DNA of 64,000 nucleotides from an uncultured Draconibacterium sp. (GCF_963677575.1 NZ_OY782038.1:1-64000), one strand, 5' to 3'. Shown: positions 17,063 through 25,725, counted from the first letter of the stretch. Notes: generated from the sequence alone by a model not told the origin. Made by a program: numbers and translations.

Positions 17063-17142
17063 TGGTTAGTAAGCTTGCAGTTAATCCGAAACTTTATCCT
17101 GATTTGATTATAAATTATGATACCCTGGTCTATTTTGAATAA
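17062..17142 (+). CDS. Candidate 26-residue ORF coupled to the GNAT gene
   Basis: An ATG overlaps the GNAT stop codon in a TGATG arrangement. The ORF encodes 26 residues (MVSKLAVNPKLYPDL.. ending YFE) and stops at 17142. It may be a small coupled protein, the end of a decayed gene, or chance. No homology is claimed. Confidence 0.25.
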   Translation: MVSKLAVNPKLYPDLIINYDTLVYFE

Positions 17143-17229
17143 AATGTGTTACCCAGAAGATTTTTTTCAAAAAATTGTCCAAAATAAACTACATTGAATG
17201 TCTTTAGAATGAATTTAAATAAAATAGCG

Positions 17230-17586
17230 ATGAAAAAGTTTTTATTACTGTTACACGAAGACATTGAAAAAATGAGCAGTTTATCTCCTCTGGAAATGGA
17301 GGAACTGGGAAACGCACATTTCGCATGGGCGAATAAATTGGCCGAATCCGGACATTTAATTTCTGGCGACGGATTGCATGAAGATGGGGTGTTGATTGCA
17401 GGAAAGGATTCTGTTGTAAAAGATGGACCATATTTAGAATCGAAGGAAGTGATTGGAGGATACTATTTGTTACAAGCCACCAATTTGAATACTATTGTTG
17501 AAATTGCAAAAGAATGTCCATGCCATCTTTGGGGCGGGACTACAGAGATTCGTCGGGTAATGGATATGGAAGAATATGGGCAATAA
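17230..17586 (+). CDS. DGPF/YCII-domain protein, partner of ECF42 sigma factor
   Basis: 118 residues from the ATG at 17230, which starts the YCII domain (MKKFLLLLHED). The domain has KDGPYLESKEVIGGYYLLQA, the DGP[F/Y] motif that names the DGPF family, and ends with a metal- or substrate-like CPCHLWGG segment. In ECF42-type loci a DGPF protein is encoded next to the sigma factor, as here, where the two genes overlap by 11 bp. Catalytic function is not established. Confidence 0.85.
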   Translation: MKKFLLLLHEDIEKMSSLSPLEMEELGNAHFAWANKLAESGHLISGDGLHEDGVLIAGKDSVVKDGPYLESKEVIGGYYLLQATNLNTIVEIAKECPCHLWGGTTEIRRVMDMEEYGQ

Positions 17587-18787
17587 ACCGCATAACATTT
17601 TTGAATCCAGTTATCGGTTGTTTTATGGAAAGCTGTTCTCCGCACTTGCCAGTCAGTTTGGCCTAGGCTATGTTAACCAGATTGAGGATGCCATTCAAAA
17701 CGCATTTTTAAAATCGTTAAAAATTTGGAAGCCCAACCAAATGCCTGATAACAAAGAGAATTGGCTTTATATTGTTGCCCGCAACGATGTAATCAATCAG
17801 ATACAAAAAGCAACTAAGGTTACTTCTGAATCAATTATTGCGACAGTCGATGAAAATGAGACAGTAGAAAGCGATTTACGGCTTCAAACTATTTTGCTTT
17901 TTTCGTCTTCTACCAGAATTTCAACCCAAACAAAGGTTGTTTTTATCCTAAAGAATATTTTTGGATTGAGTGTTCGTGAAATTGCTGTCAGCACTCTGCT
18001 TAGCCAGGATGCGATATACAAAAGCATAAAAAGGGCAAAGAAGAATTTGCAACTTGAATTTGCGAACCAACCAATTGTTGAGTTTCCGGGTAAAGCAACT
18101 CAAAAAGAGGTTTCAATTGTTGAAGAAATTCTATATGCTGTTTTTAATATCGGATTCGACTCCTTCGATGAAAAAATTCAATCAATTGTGAATGATGATT
18201 TGTGTTTAGAAGCTTTATCGCTTGTCCGTTTATTATTCGAAAAATACAAATACAACTCAACCCGAAACTTACTGGCGCTTTTCTGTTTTCATATTGCCAG
18301 AATACCTGCAAAAGTTAATAACGGTAAACTTGTTTCATTTTTTAGACAGGACAAAACTCAATGGGATAAAAAATTAATCAATTTGGCATTTTATTATCTA
18401 CAGAAACCCGGTCAAATGAATAAGTTTTACATTGAAGCGTTGATTGTCAGTAAGTACATGACTGCCAACTTGTACGATGTAGAGCATTGGAATGATGTTG
18501 TAAAATTGTATAGATTGTTGGCTAATATAGATAATTCGCCAATTGTTAAATTAAACCTTTGTTACGCATTGCATAAGGCGAAACAAGAGGGTGAGGCTTT
18601 GGAATTATTGGATAAAATAGAAAAGGAGTTTCCCGACAAACACGTCTACTTTTCGTTGGTGAAAGCAGATATATTAAGAAAGATGGATTCAAAACAATCC
18701 GAAAAAATCATGGAAACTGTTCTTAATCAAATAGACCAAACCATTCGGAAAGAATATTTGTTGGAAAAAGGTATTATAAATTTTTAA
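17576..18787 (+). CDS. ECF42-type RNA polymerase sigma factor with C-terminal extension
   Basis: 403 residues. Sigma region 2 is at about 5-75 (QIEDAIQNAFLKSLKIW, NWLYIVARNDVINQI) and region 4 at about 110-165 (VREIAVSTLLSQDAIYKSIKRAKKNL). The remaining 230 residues are a helical extension of the DUF6596/TPR-like type (LNLCYALHKAKQEGEALELLDKI), which defines the long ECF42 group and replaces a classical anti-sigma factor in control. It overlaps the DGPF gene by 11 bp, so translation is likely coupled. Confidence 0.88.
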   Translation: MGNKPHNIFESSYRLFYGKLFSALASQFGLGYVNQIEDAIQNAFLKSLKIWKPNQMPDNKENWLYIVARNDVINQIQKATKVTSESIIATVDENETVESDLRLQTILLFSSSTRISTQTKVVFILKNIFGLSVREIAVSTLLSQDAIYKSIKRAKKNLQLEFANQPIVEFPGKATQKEVSIVEEILYAVFNIGFDSFDEKIQSIVNDDLCLEALSLVRLLFEKYKYNSTRNLLALFCFHIARIPAKVNNGKLVSFFRQDKTQWDKKLINLAFYYLQKPGQMNKFYIEALIVSKYMTANLYDVEHWNDVVKLYRLLANIDNSPIVKLNLCYALHKAKQEGEALELLDKIEKEFPDKHVYFSLVKADILRKMDSKQSEKIMETVLNQIDQTIRKEYLLEKGIINF

Positions 18788-18927
18788 GTTATGAAACGAA
18801 CATGAAATTTTTCATTCAAAAATTAGAAAAACAAGAATGAATAAATTTTATGTGAGAGCGACGGATGGAGCGGTTCCATCTGTCAAATTTGAATTTTAAA
18901 ATTATCAGAAAATTGAAATTTATACAG

Positions 18928-19413
18928 ATGAAAACATCAATATTAATTGTAGCAGTTATCCAGTTCTTTATACTTACCTCGTGCAATACGAAAGGCAAAC
19001 CAAGTGCTGATGAAAGTATTAATGAAAATGTTGTAAACTTCGACTGGCTTTTAGGAAGTTGGGAACGAAAAGGTGAAGAACAGGGAAAAGAAACGTTTGA
19101 AAATTGGAAGAAAATAAGTGAGTCTGAATATTCGGGCATCGGATTTACAATACAGGACGGAGACACGGTAAAACAAGAGAAAATTAAGTTGATAAAACAG
19201 AATGGTAAGTGGGATTTAATCGTAAAGGTTCCTGATGAAGCTGAGTCTGTTTTGTTTAAAATGACAACTTTTGATGCCGGCTCATTTACCTGTGAAAATG
19301 ATTCGCTTGATTTCCCAAAACTAATAAAATACTGGAAGTATAATGGGAATCTAAAAGCAGTAGTGTCGGGAGATGATATGGAAATTTCGTTCGAATTTGA
19401 AAAAATGAAATAA
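18928..19413 (+). CDS. DUF6265-like lipoprotein
   Basis: 161 residues from the ATG at 18928, chosen because it is followed by a lipoprotein signal (ILIVAVIQFFILTSC). The mature part starts FDWLLGSWERKGEEQGKETFENWK, the typical opening of DUF6265 lipocalin-like proteins, and ends in beta-strands. An earlier ATG at 18865 would put 21 charged residues before the signal. Function unknown. Confidence 0.7.
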   Translation: MKTSILIVAVIQFFILTSCNTKGKPSADESINENVVNFDWLLGSWERKGEEQGKETFENWKKISESEYSGIGFTIQDGDTVKQEKIKLIKQNGKWDLIVKVPDEAESVLFKMTTFDAGSFTCENDSLDFPKLIKYWKYNGNLKAVVSGDDMEISFEFEKMK

Positions 19414-19483
19414 CCCAAAAAGTCAATATCAACAATTGATAAATATTGTATCGAAATGTAGGTTACTTTAAATCAGTGAGACT

Positions 19484-19620
19484 ATGATTTTGTTTTCAAA
19501 ATCATTTAGCCGAACTGATCCCGAGCGATAGACGAGGGATCTCATGGGTTTTATTCCCCGCACCTTGGTGCGTAAAATAATGATTCTCCGATGTGATACC
19601 TCGTCAGCTTGCTACGAGGA
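19484..19620. repeat. Structured intergenic repeat, copy 1
   Basis: Lies in the 350-bp gap between the DUF6265-like and SDR genes. It begins with a perfect 9-bp hairpin (ATGATTTTG 19484-19492 with CAAAATCAT 19497-19505), then GAACTGATCCCGA, GAGGGATCTC, GGTTTTAT, a CGCACC/GGTGCG palindrome (19559-19572), AATGATTCT, and a CCTCGT/ACGAGG hairpin (19599-19619). The GAACTRATCCCGA..GAGGGATCTC..GGTTTTAT..AATGATTCT series recurs in the same order at 24471-24547. Confidence 0.6.
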
Positions 19621-19721
19621 GCTTCATTAACTTCAAATTATTATTCACAAAAACATCCTTCAATCTGCAAAATATATCTAAGCTCCTGCCAAATGTTTCC
19701 GTAGTTCATTTCGCTTGAAAA

Positions 19722-19729
19722 TACTTTTG
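19722..19729 (+). promoter_or_regulatory. Promoter -7 box for the SDR operon
   Basis: TACTTTTG matches TAnnTTTG and lies 33 bp before the SDR start codon. A weak TTTC at 19696-19699 is the only candidate -33 element. Confidence 0.45.
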
Positions 19730-19762
19730 TAATACAATTAAAAATATAAAAGAGCATTACAA

Positions 19763-20590
19763 ATGAGTAAACGAATTTTAATCACCGGCGCATCATCCGG
19801 TTTTGGAAAAGGAACGGCAATTGGTTTAGCTAAAAAAGGGCATAAAGTAATTGCCGGGGTGCATGTAGAGCCGCTTAAAACCATTCTGTTGGAAGAAGCA
19901 AGAAAAGAAGACGTTAAGCTGGAAGCTATTGTATTGGACGTAACAAAAGAAAGCGACCGCCAGTTTGCTTTTAACAACTACGAGATTGATGTGTTAATGA
20001 GCAATGCCGGCATCATGGAAACAGGGCCTGTTGCCGAAATACCAATGGAAAATGTTCGCAGAAATTACGAAGTAAATGTTTTTGCGTCGCTGGCAATGGC
20101 GCAGGGTTTTATCCCGCAAATGGTAAAACGCGGAAGCGGAAAAGTGGTTTTTACTTCATCAATGGGGGGCTTAATTACTGTGCCGTTTGCTGCTATTTAC
20201 ACTTCAACGAAACACGCCCTGGAAGGTATTGCTGAAGGTTTGAAAGAGGAATTAACAGGAACTGGCGTTGAAATTTGCACGGTAAACCCAGGAGTTTTCG
20301 GAACCGGATTTAATGACCGTGGAGCAGAGACCATGTTGAAATGGTGGAATCCTGAAAAGTCTTTGTCAAAACCAGAAATCATTCAGGCATTTGCCGACCC
20401 TTCGTCTTTGGAGCATCAGCTAGATCCGCAAATGATGATTGATGCCATGATAAAGGTTGCAGAAGAAGAAAATTCCCTGTTTAGAAACGTGATTCCGGAA
20501 GCCATTATTCCCTGGATTAAAGCAACACAGTCACAGGCATGGATAGCCAGCAAAAACAGTATGTTAACGGTCGATCCAAATTCACTCTAA
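19763..20590 (+). CDS. Short-chain dehydrogenase/reductase
   Basis: 275 residues. Classical SDR motifs: GASSGFGKG at 9-17 (NAD(P) binding), NAG at 81-83, Ser132 and the YTSTK catalytic pair Tyr146/Lys150. The C-terminal region is substrate-specific and unassigned. First of three closely spaced genes with an SRPBCC protein and an AraC regulator. Confidence 0.92.
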   Translation: MSKRILITGASSGFGKGTAIGLAKKGHKVIAGVHVEPLKTILLEEARKEDVKLEAIVLDVTKESDRQFAFNNYEIDVLMSNAGIMETGPVAEIPMENVRRNYEVNVFASLAMAQGFIPQMVKRGSGKVVFTSSMGGLITVPFAAIYTSTKHALEGIAEGLKEELTGTGVEICTVNPGVFGTGFNDRGAETMLKWWNPEKSLSKPEIIQAFADPSSLEHQLDPQMMIDAMIKVAEEENSLFRNVIPEAIIPWIKATQSQAWIASKNSMLTVDPNSL

Positions 20591-20601
20591 AAACAAAAAC
20601 A

Positions 20602-21057
20602 ATGTACAGTTTAAAAGATGACACAAAAATACAGGTTTCAACTTCTGTTATTATTGACGCTTCGCCCGAAAAAGTTTGGAGCGTACTTGCCGATATCGAA
20701 AACTGGAAAAAATGGACACCATTTGTAGCCTCTTTCGTGGGTGATTTCAGCAAAGACGGTCGGATAAACGTGGTATTTAACACGCCTGACGGACAAGTGT
20801 CTTTTGAAAGAACTTTGGTTATCTTTGAAGAAAACAGGGTATTTTGCTGGGAGGGCGATGCAATGTGGCCGGGAGCAAAAGACCACCATGTTTTGCATCT
20901 GGAAGCCATTGAAAACGGAAAAACGCTTTTTACCCATGCCGATGGTTTTCATGGAATAGAAAGAACCGAAGAAGTAACCAAAGCCGAAAAACAAATGGAA
21001 GGCTTGTATGCTTTGATGAACCAGGAGTTGAAAAACTATGTTGAAAATACCATTTAA
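20602..21057 (+). CDS. SRPBCC (START/Bet v1-like) family protein
   Basis: 151 residues from the ATG at 20602, 11 bp after the SDR stop. VIIDASPEKVWSVLADIENWKKWTPFV is the typical opening of polyketide-cyclase/AHSA1-type SRPBCC domains, which form a helix-grip pocket for hydrophobic ligands. The C-terminal helix (EEVTKAEKQMEGLYALMNQ) completes the fold. Ligand unknown. Confidence 0.88.
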   Translation: MYSLKDDTKIQVSTSVIIDASPEKVWSVLADIENWKKWTPFVASFVGDFSKDGRINVVFNTPDGQVSFERTLVIFEENRVFCWEGDAMWPGAKDHHVLHLEAIENGKTLFTHADGFHGIERTEEVTKAEKQMEGLYALMNQELKNYVENTI

Positions 21058-21067
21058 ATAAGAACCG

Positions 21068-21973
21068 GTGTCAAACAATATAATCCACGTTAAAAATATT
21101 ACCCAGGCTCATGAGTTACTGGGCTTACCTAAGCCAAAACATCCACAGGTAAGTGTGTTTCGTCACAAAGATTTAAGGCTGTTAAGAGATTTGAGTCAAG
21201 TCCGTTTTACAATGGATTTGTATATGATTTCGATGAAAGACCAGCTTGCCGGTGAATTCGGGTACGGCAGGCAAACTTACGACTTTCAGGAAGGAACCAT
21301 GGTTTTTATTGCTCCCAACCAGGTGTTCTCCGGAAATTCGGATTTTGATGAATCGAGCGACGACTGGATGGTATTGTTTGACGCCGATTTTATTCGTACC
21401 TCGGAACTGGGCAGGAGCATAAACAATTATCATTTCTTTTCTTACGAAGCCAATGAGGCGCTTCATTTATCGGAAGACGAAAAGGCAGAGATTACCAATT
21501 TAGTGATCCGCATTGAAAAGGAATACCAGCAAAATATCGATAAGCACACGCAGGAGATTATCCTTATCAATTTGGAATCAATTCTGAAATATTGCCAACG
21601 CTTTTACGACCGGCAATTTATTACCCGGAAGAACTTTAACCAGAGTTATATAGTTGCATTCGAAAACTTTTTAAAGCAGCGTTTTGCAGGCGACACTTTG
21701 GAAAACGGGATTCCAACAGTGGCGGAATGTGGCAGGGCATTAAATATGTCGTCTCATTATTTAAGCGATTTACTAAAGTCTGAAACAGGCAAGAGTGCCA
21801 AGGAACACATCGATTTGCATTTGGTGAACAAAGCCAAAAACCTGCTGCAAACAACACAACAAAGCATTAGCGAAATTGCCTACGATTTAGGCTTTGATTA
21901 TCCCAATCATTTCAGCAAGTTTTTTAAATCGAAAACAGGGTTGAGTCCAAGTGAATTTAAAAATATGAACTAA
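21068..21973 (+). CDS. AraC-family transcriptional regulator (GTG start)
   Basis: 301 residues from a GTG codon at 21068, 10 bp after the SRPBCC gene. The N-terminal half is a cupin-like sensor (QTYDFQEGTMVFIAPNQVFSG). The C-terminal AraC domain has two helix-turn-helix units (TVAECGRALNMSSHYLSDLLKSE and SISEIAYDLGFDYPNHFSKFFKS). It probably regulates the SDR/SRPBCC genes. Confidence 0.88.
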   Translation: MSNNIIHVKNITQAHELLGLPKPKHPQVSVFRHKDLRLLRDLSQVRFTMDLYMISMKDQLAGEFGYGRQTYDFQEGTMVFIAPNQVFSGNSDFDESSDDWMVLFDADFIRTSELGRSINNYHFFSYEANEALHLSEDEKAEITNLVIRIEKEYQQNIDKHTQEIILINLESILKYCQRFYDRQFITRKNFNQSYIVAFENFLKQRFAGDTLENGIPTVAECGRALNMSSHYLSDLLKSETGKSAKEHIDLHLVNKAKNLLQTTQQSISEIAYDLGFDYPNHFSKFFKSKTGLSPSEFKNMN

Positions 21974-22024
21974 ATCCGGATTATGTTTCTTTTCTTTGCA
22001 TGTTATTGGTAAATAACAAGTAAG

Positions 22025-23299
22025 ATGAATACAACATCACAGGACTGGTTTAATCATATTGCACAAAACCTGACATCTAACGCATTAATTCAATACGTTT
22101 TAAGAATCAATGATAGAATTGATTTTCAAACCCTTTTAAGATCAGTATTGCTTTCCATTCAGTCAGAACCTGTTTTGGGCTGTCTTTTTGTTGAAAAAGA
22201 AAAAATACCTGTTTGGGAACCAGTGTCAATAAAAACAGATGATGTTTGTTGCCTGGTAGAAACTCAGAATATTGAGGCAGAAATTAATGCTGTTTTAGGA
22301 TCAGAAGTTGATGCATCAAAACAATTGCCAGTAAAAGTTTACTTGTTGGATGATGCAAAATCGAACGTCATTGTAATTAAAATAAGCCATTCAGCGTGTG
22401 ATGGTTCCGGTTCAAAATATTTCGTAAAACTATTGGCCGGTATTTATACCCGGTTAGAAAAAGATGATTCATTTGGCCCTCCGAAAAATACGCAGGTTCG
22501 GGACACTAGGAATTTCTACAAGGCTTGTGGAATTGAAGATATATCGAGCTATTTCAAGCCTGAAAAAGCAGAACTACCATCTAGTTGGGGATTTCCTGTG
22601 AGAGAAGATATGCTAAAAAAGCAAACATTTTCTTATCGACAACTGCGCTATGGGAATAATGATTTTCAACAACTAAAACAATTGGCAAAAAAGCAGAGTG
22701 TTACTTTGAATACCTTATTGATGGCGGCATATTTTTATGCTTTAGTAAAAGTGTTAAAGCCCGTTGAAAGCACAAAGGAACTTCAGTTTATGATTGATCT
22801 GCGAAAGTATTTGCCGGAAGGCGAGGAGCAAAACATCTGTAACCTGTCTGCTATTCAAAATGTAGAGTTGCCCACAAAAACCAACGACTTTACAGGACTC
22901 ATAAAACAAACCAATGCGGCAATAAAAAATGTTCTTACCACAGATAATTTTATTCATGGAACCATTGCGGGAGATTTAGCCGAAGAAGCAGGATATTATG
23001 CAATAAAAGACTTTATAAAATCAGACTGGGAAAATATTCGAAAAACAGGAAATTGTACGCCTATGATTTCCAATCTCGGAATGTTAAGTGCTGAAATTAT
23101 TCGTTTTGGAAAAGCCAAAATTGAAGATATGTACCTGGTTTCTCCTGCATTTTTTGCCCCGGCATTTATGCTAGGTATCAGTACGTATAATAATGTACTG
23201 ACAATGAGTGCTAGTTACTACAGCCCCGGCATAAATAGTAATGTTGTGGAAGAATTATTGAGGCAGGTTCAAACTACTCTTGACGCGACCTGGGTATAA
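22025..23299 (+). CDS. Stand-alone condensation/acyltransferase-fold protein
   Basis: 424 residues. The HSACDGSGSKYF segment near residue 122 carries the HxxxDG motif of condensation domains, chloramphenicol acetyltransferase-like and PapA/alcohol acetyltransferase-type enzymes, with catalytic His. A later region (NTLLMAAYFYALVKVL) matches the second half of the fold, and ISTYNNVLTMSASYY the usual C-terminal strand. There is no carrier or adenylation domain here and none next to it, so it likely transfers a CoA-bound acyl group to an alcohol or amine. Substrate unknown. Confidence 0.7.
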   Translation: MNTTSQDWFNHIAQNLTSNALIQYVLRINDRIDFQTLLRSVLLSIQSEPVLGCLFVEKEKIPVWEPVSIKTDDVCCLVETQNIEAEINAVLGSEVDASKQLPVKVYLLDDAKSNVIVIKISHSACDGSGSKYFVKLLAGIYTRLEKDDSFGPPKNTQVRDTRNFYKACGIEDISSYFKPEKAELPSSWGFPVREDMLKKQTFSYRQLRYGNNDFQQLKQLAKKQSVTLNTLLMAAYFYALVKVLKPVESTKELQFMIDLRKYLPEGEEQNICNLSAIQNVELPTKTNDFTGLIKQTNAAIKNVLTTDNFIHGTIAGDLAEEAGYYAIKDFIKSDWENIRKTGNCTPMISNLGMLSAEIIRFGKAKIEDMYLVSPAFFAPAFMLGISTYNNVLTMSASYYSPGINSNVVEELLRQVQTTLDATWV

Positions 23300-23463
23300 A
23301 ACCTGTAATTTTTCTGATGTATTTGATTATTTGATCAATCTGCTCTAGCGGTGAATCAGATATAAAGAAGTGCTTTAAACTGCAGTTTTGTACCCGTAAA
23401 TTCACATTCATACAAATCAACATCAAAAATCTAAACAAGCGGGCAGTAATAAAAAATAAAGTA

Positions 23464-23471
23464 TAATTTTG
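23464..23471 (+). promoter_or_regulatory. Promoter -7 box for the ribB riboswitch transcript
   Basis: TAATTTTG matches TAnnTTTG and lies directly before the FMN aptamer, so transcription would start within a few bases of the riboswitch. No clear -33 TTTG was found. Confidence 0.5.
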
Positions 23472-23477
23472 AAGTAA

Positions 23478-23594
23478 TTTTCTTCGGGGCAGGGCGCAAT
23501 TCCCTACCGGCGGTAAAAGTCCGCGACTCCTTATAAAGGATTGATTTGGTGAAACTCCAAAACCGACAGTTAAAGTCTGGATGAGAGAAGAAAA
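23478..23594 (+). promoter_or_regulatory. FMN riboswitch (RFN element)
   Basis: The conserved RFN segments are present in order: TCTTCGGGGCAGGG, AATTCCCTACCGGCGGT, AGTCCGCGA, GGTGAAACTCC, AAAACCGACAGT, AAAGTCTGGATGAGAGAAGA. It lies 108 bp upstream of ribB, which makes a flavin. The expression platform may act on translation: CTCC at 23661-23664 could pair with the GGAG of the ribosome binding site at 23693-23696. No U-tract terminator is seen between aptamer and gene. Confidence 0.97.
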
Positions 23595-23701
23595 ATATCT
23601 GCTAATTATTCATTTAGTTGAGATAATCAATTGTATCAATAATTATGTTGATGTGCTTTGCTCCGTAGATTTAATAGTATAAATTTAAATAAGGAGTAGA
23701 G

Positions 23702-24370
23702 ATGAATAATTTACTGGAATCATTTGGAAAAGACGGCAAAAAAAGAGTTGAAAATGCTGTTGAAAAGTTACAGCAAGGTTTTGGAATTTTGCTTGTGGAT
23801 GATGAAAATAGGGAAAATGAAGGTGACTTAATTTTTTCTGCCGCAAAAATTACTGAAAAGGATATGGCATTGATGATTCGGGAATGTAGCGGAATTGTAT
23901 GCCTTTGTTTATCTGCCGAGAAATGCAAAAGTTTGGGATTAACCCAAATGGTAGATAAAAATACGAGTAAAAATCAAACCGCATTTACCATATCAATTGA
24001 AGCAAAAGACGGCGTAACCACAGGAGTTTCAGCAAAAGACAGAGTAACAACAATAAAAAAGGCCATTTCTGATAAAGCTAAGCCTGAGGACTTATCACAT
24101 CCTGGACACGTATTTCCGTTATTGGCACAAAAAGATGGGGTTTTTAAACGACGGGGGCATACAGAAGGAAGTGTTGATTTAATGAAAATAGCCGGATTAG
24201 GTGAATTTGCCATTTTGTGCGAATTAACAAATGAAGATGGAACGATGTCACGGCTTCCTGAAATTTCTGATTTTGCAAAAAAACACAATATGACAGTCGT
24301 TTCAATTGAAGATATTTGCCAATACCGGGAAATAACAGAAAAGAAAGAGATATTCGAAGCAATTGATTGA
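23702..24370 (+). CDS. ribB: 3,4-dihydroxy-2-butanone 4-phosphate synthase
   Basis: 222 residues, the stand-alone RibB form without a GTP cyclohydrolase II domain. It converts ribulose 5-phosphate to 3,4-dihydroxy-2-butanone 4-phosphate and formate in riboflavin synthesis. DDENRENEGDL is the metal- and substrate-binding acidic loop; SHPGHVFPL and RRGHTEGSVDL are family signatures. The ribosome binding site AAGGAG is at 23691-23696. Its FMN riboswitch suggests feedback control. Other rib genes are not nearby. Confidence 0.96.
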   Translation: MNNLLESFGKDGKKRVENAVEKLQQGFGILLVDDENRENEGDLIFSAAKITEKDMALMIRECSGIVCLCLSAEKCKSLGLTQMVDKNTSKNQTAFTISIEAKDGVTTGVSAKDRVTTIKKAISDKAKPEDLSHPGHVFPLLAQKDGVFKRRGHTEGSVDLMKIAGLGEFAILCELTNEDGTMSRLPEISDFAKKHNMTVVSIEDICQYREITEKKEIFEAID

Positions 24371-24429
24371 TAAATCATTATATACAATGCTCTTTAGAAA
24401 TAGTAGACGTTGTAAAGTATAAATTTTAG

Positions 24430-24547
24430 TTAGTTCTTCTAAATTATTTTGCATGCAGAATAATTTAGAAGAACTAATCCCGAACATAAGCCTTGGGAGG
24501 GATCTCGGTTTTATGCACTTTATCTTGATACGTATAGAATGATTCTT
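24430..24547. repeat. Structured intergenic repeat, copy 2
   Basis: Begins with a perfect 19-bp hairpin (24430-24448 with 24459-24477, 10-nt loop containing TGCATGCA). Then follow GAACTAATCCCGA, GAGGGATCTC, GGTTTTAT, and AATGATTCT, the same order as copy 1 at 19484-19620. It fills the gap between ribB and the convergent AttH-like gene. The hairpin could also end transcription from both sides, although no strong U-tract follows. Confidence 0.6.
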
Positions 24548-24587
24548 TTTAACGATATATTCACTGTTTCAATAAGTTATTGTCATT

Positions 24588-25688
24588 TTATAGTGTCTCA
24601 AATTTTTCGCCACTTCTTGTTTCATCACTATAAAGTTCGGGGGGAAGAATATTGGGATAAGCATGCCATTGACGAACAGATATCGTTCCTCTGCCTCCGG
24701 TTAGTTCCTTTCTTGTTCCGTCGTTATAGGTAAAACGACCTTCCACTTTATCAAAAGTTAATGTAGCCACAGGATTATCGGGCACTTTATATGTCACTCC
24801 CCAGGTAGTGGCATTGCAGACATGCGCTGTTACTTCATAAATGCCGTCTTCAACTTCCATTTTAATGTTATATTTTGTCGGAATAAAGCCATCAAGTTCA
24901 CGTAAAAACACCCAATCTTCGTGCTCAATAGTCATTTCCCCTTCAGGATAATGGCGCTGCGTTTGTAAATCATAAACAGAAAAATCTTTCATCCCAAGCC
25001 GCATATCATACAGCGAAGAATGAATTTCGTTGAAAGCAACCCAGCCCCAATCTTCCCATCCGCCTAATTCTGCGGCAGAAGAATCAACCGCAACATAACG
25101 TTCCCTGATACCCAGACCTTTCACGTGAATCTCTTTCTTCTCAATATATAGTGTACCTTCTACGTCCCCTGCCCAATTATATCCGTAGGTAATGGAGTGT
25201 TGTGTTAAATGCGAAGGTTTCTCCCGTCCGTACCATAACGGATAACCGTGAGGTTTGTGGTATAAATCGGCTTTGTATGTTCCGTCAAGAGAATCAATCA
25301 TTAAATGCCAGGAATTATCGTCGTAACACTCCACTTTATATTCGTCGCCACACGTAACAATTACTTTGTGCTCTTCCTTTTGGATTTTTAATGTTCCTTG
25401 TGGCTTTCTTAGTAAGCGTTCAAACTGCATTCCCGGATACTTCCCAATTTTATAAATTGAGTTGGGAAGTTGTTTTGCACTCCCTTTTCCTTTAGCGCAG
25501 TTTATTGATATTACATCAAGCTTTTCTACGGCAAGAGAAAGAATTGAGCCACCAACTGAATAAAGATTTCCATCATCGCCTGTTACTGAAAATTGAAACA
25601 ACCAGTCTAAGAAACCGGAACGGACATTTTCTTCTACGCCGTTTCTTGCTTCGTCGGCAAGAGTAACTTTAGGATTTTCTATTTTCAT
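24588..25688 (-). CDS. AttH/CrtC-superfamily-like lipocalin-fold protein
   Basis: 366 residues from the ATG at 25688; an upstream ATG at 25763 would add a Cys-rich non-family segment. The two-barrel layout of AttH/hydroxyneurosporene-synthase-like proteins is suggested by GDDGNLYSVGGSIL, HGYPLWYGREKPSHLT, SITYGYNWAGDVEGTL, IRERYVAVDSS, EDWGWVAFNEI and the closing GRGTISVRQWH. It has no signal peptide. Divergent from the AraC gene at 25860, which probably controls it. Reaction unknown. Confidence 0.55.
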   Translation of the reverse strand: MKIENPKVTLADEARNGVEENVRSGFLDWLFQFSVTGDDGNLYSVGGSILSLAVEKLDVISINCAKGKGSAKQLPNSIYKIGKYPGMQFERLLRKPQGTLKIQKEEHKVIVTCGDEYKVECYDDNSWHLMIDSLDGTYKADLYHKPHGYPLWYGREKPSHLTQHSITYGYNWAGDVEGTLYIEKKEIHVKGLGIRERYVAVDSSAAELGGWEDWGWVAFNEIHSSLYDMRLGMKDFSVYDLQTQRHYPEGEMTIEHEDWVFLRELDGFIPTKYNIKMEVEDGIYEVTAHVCNATTWGVTYKVPDNPVATLTFDKVEGRFTYNDGTRKELTGGRGTISVRQWHAYPNILPPELYSDETRSGEKFETL

Positions 25689-25717
25689 CGCTTTTATTTT
25701 TATATAAATACATACAA

Positions 25718-25725
25718 CAAAAGTA
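25718..25725 (-). promoter_or_regulatory. Promoter -7 box for the AttH-like gene
   Basis: On the minus strand this reads TACTTTTG, matching TAnnTTTG, 30 bp before the ATG at 25688. Confidence 0.45.

Noticed and set aside
24430..24477. Simple intrinsic terminator of ribB
   Set aside because: The hairpin is strong but no T-run follows on either strand, and the downstream sequence matches the repeat at 19.5 kb, so it was listed as a repeat copy.
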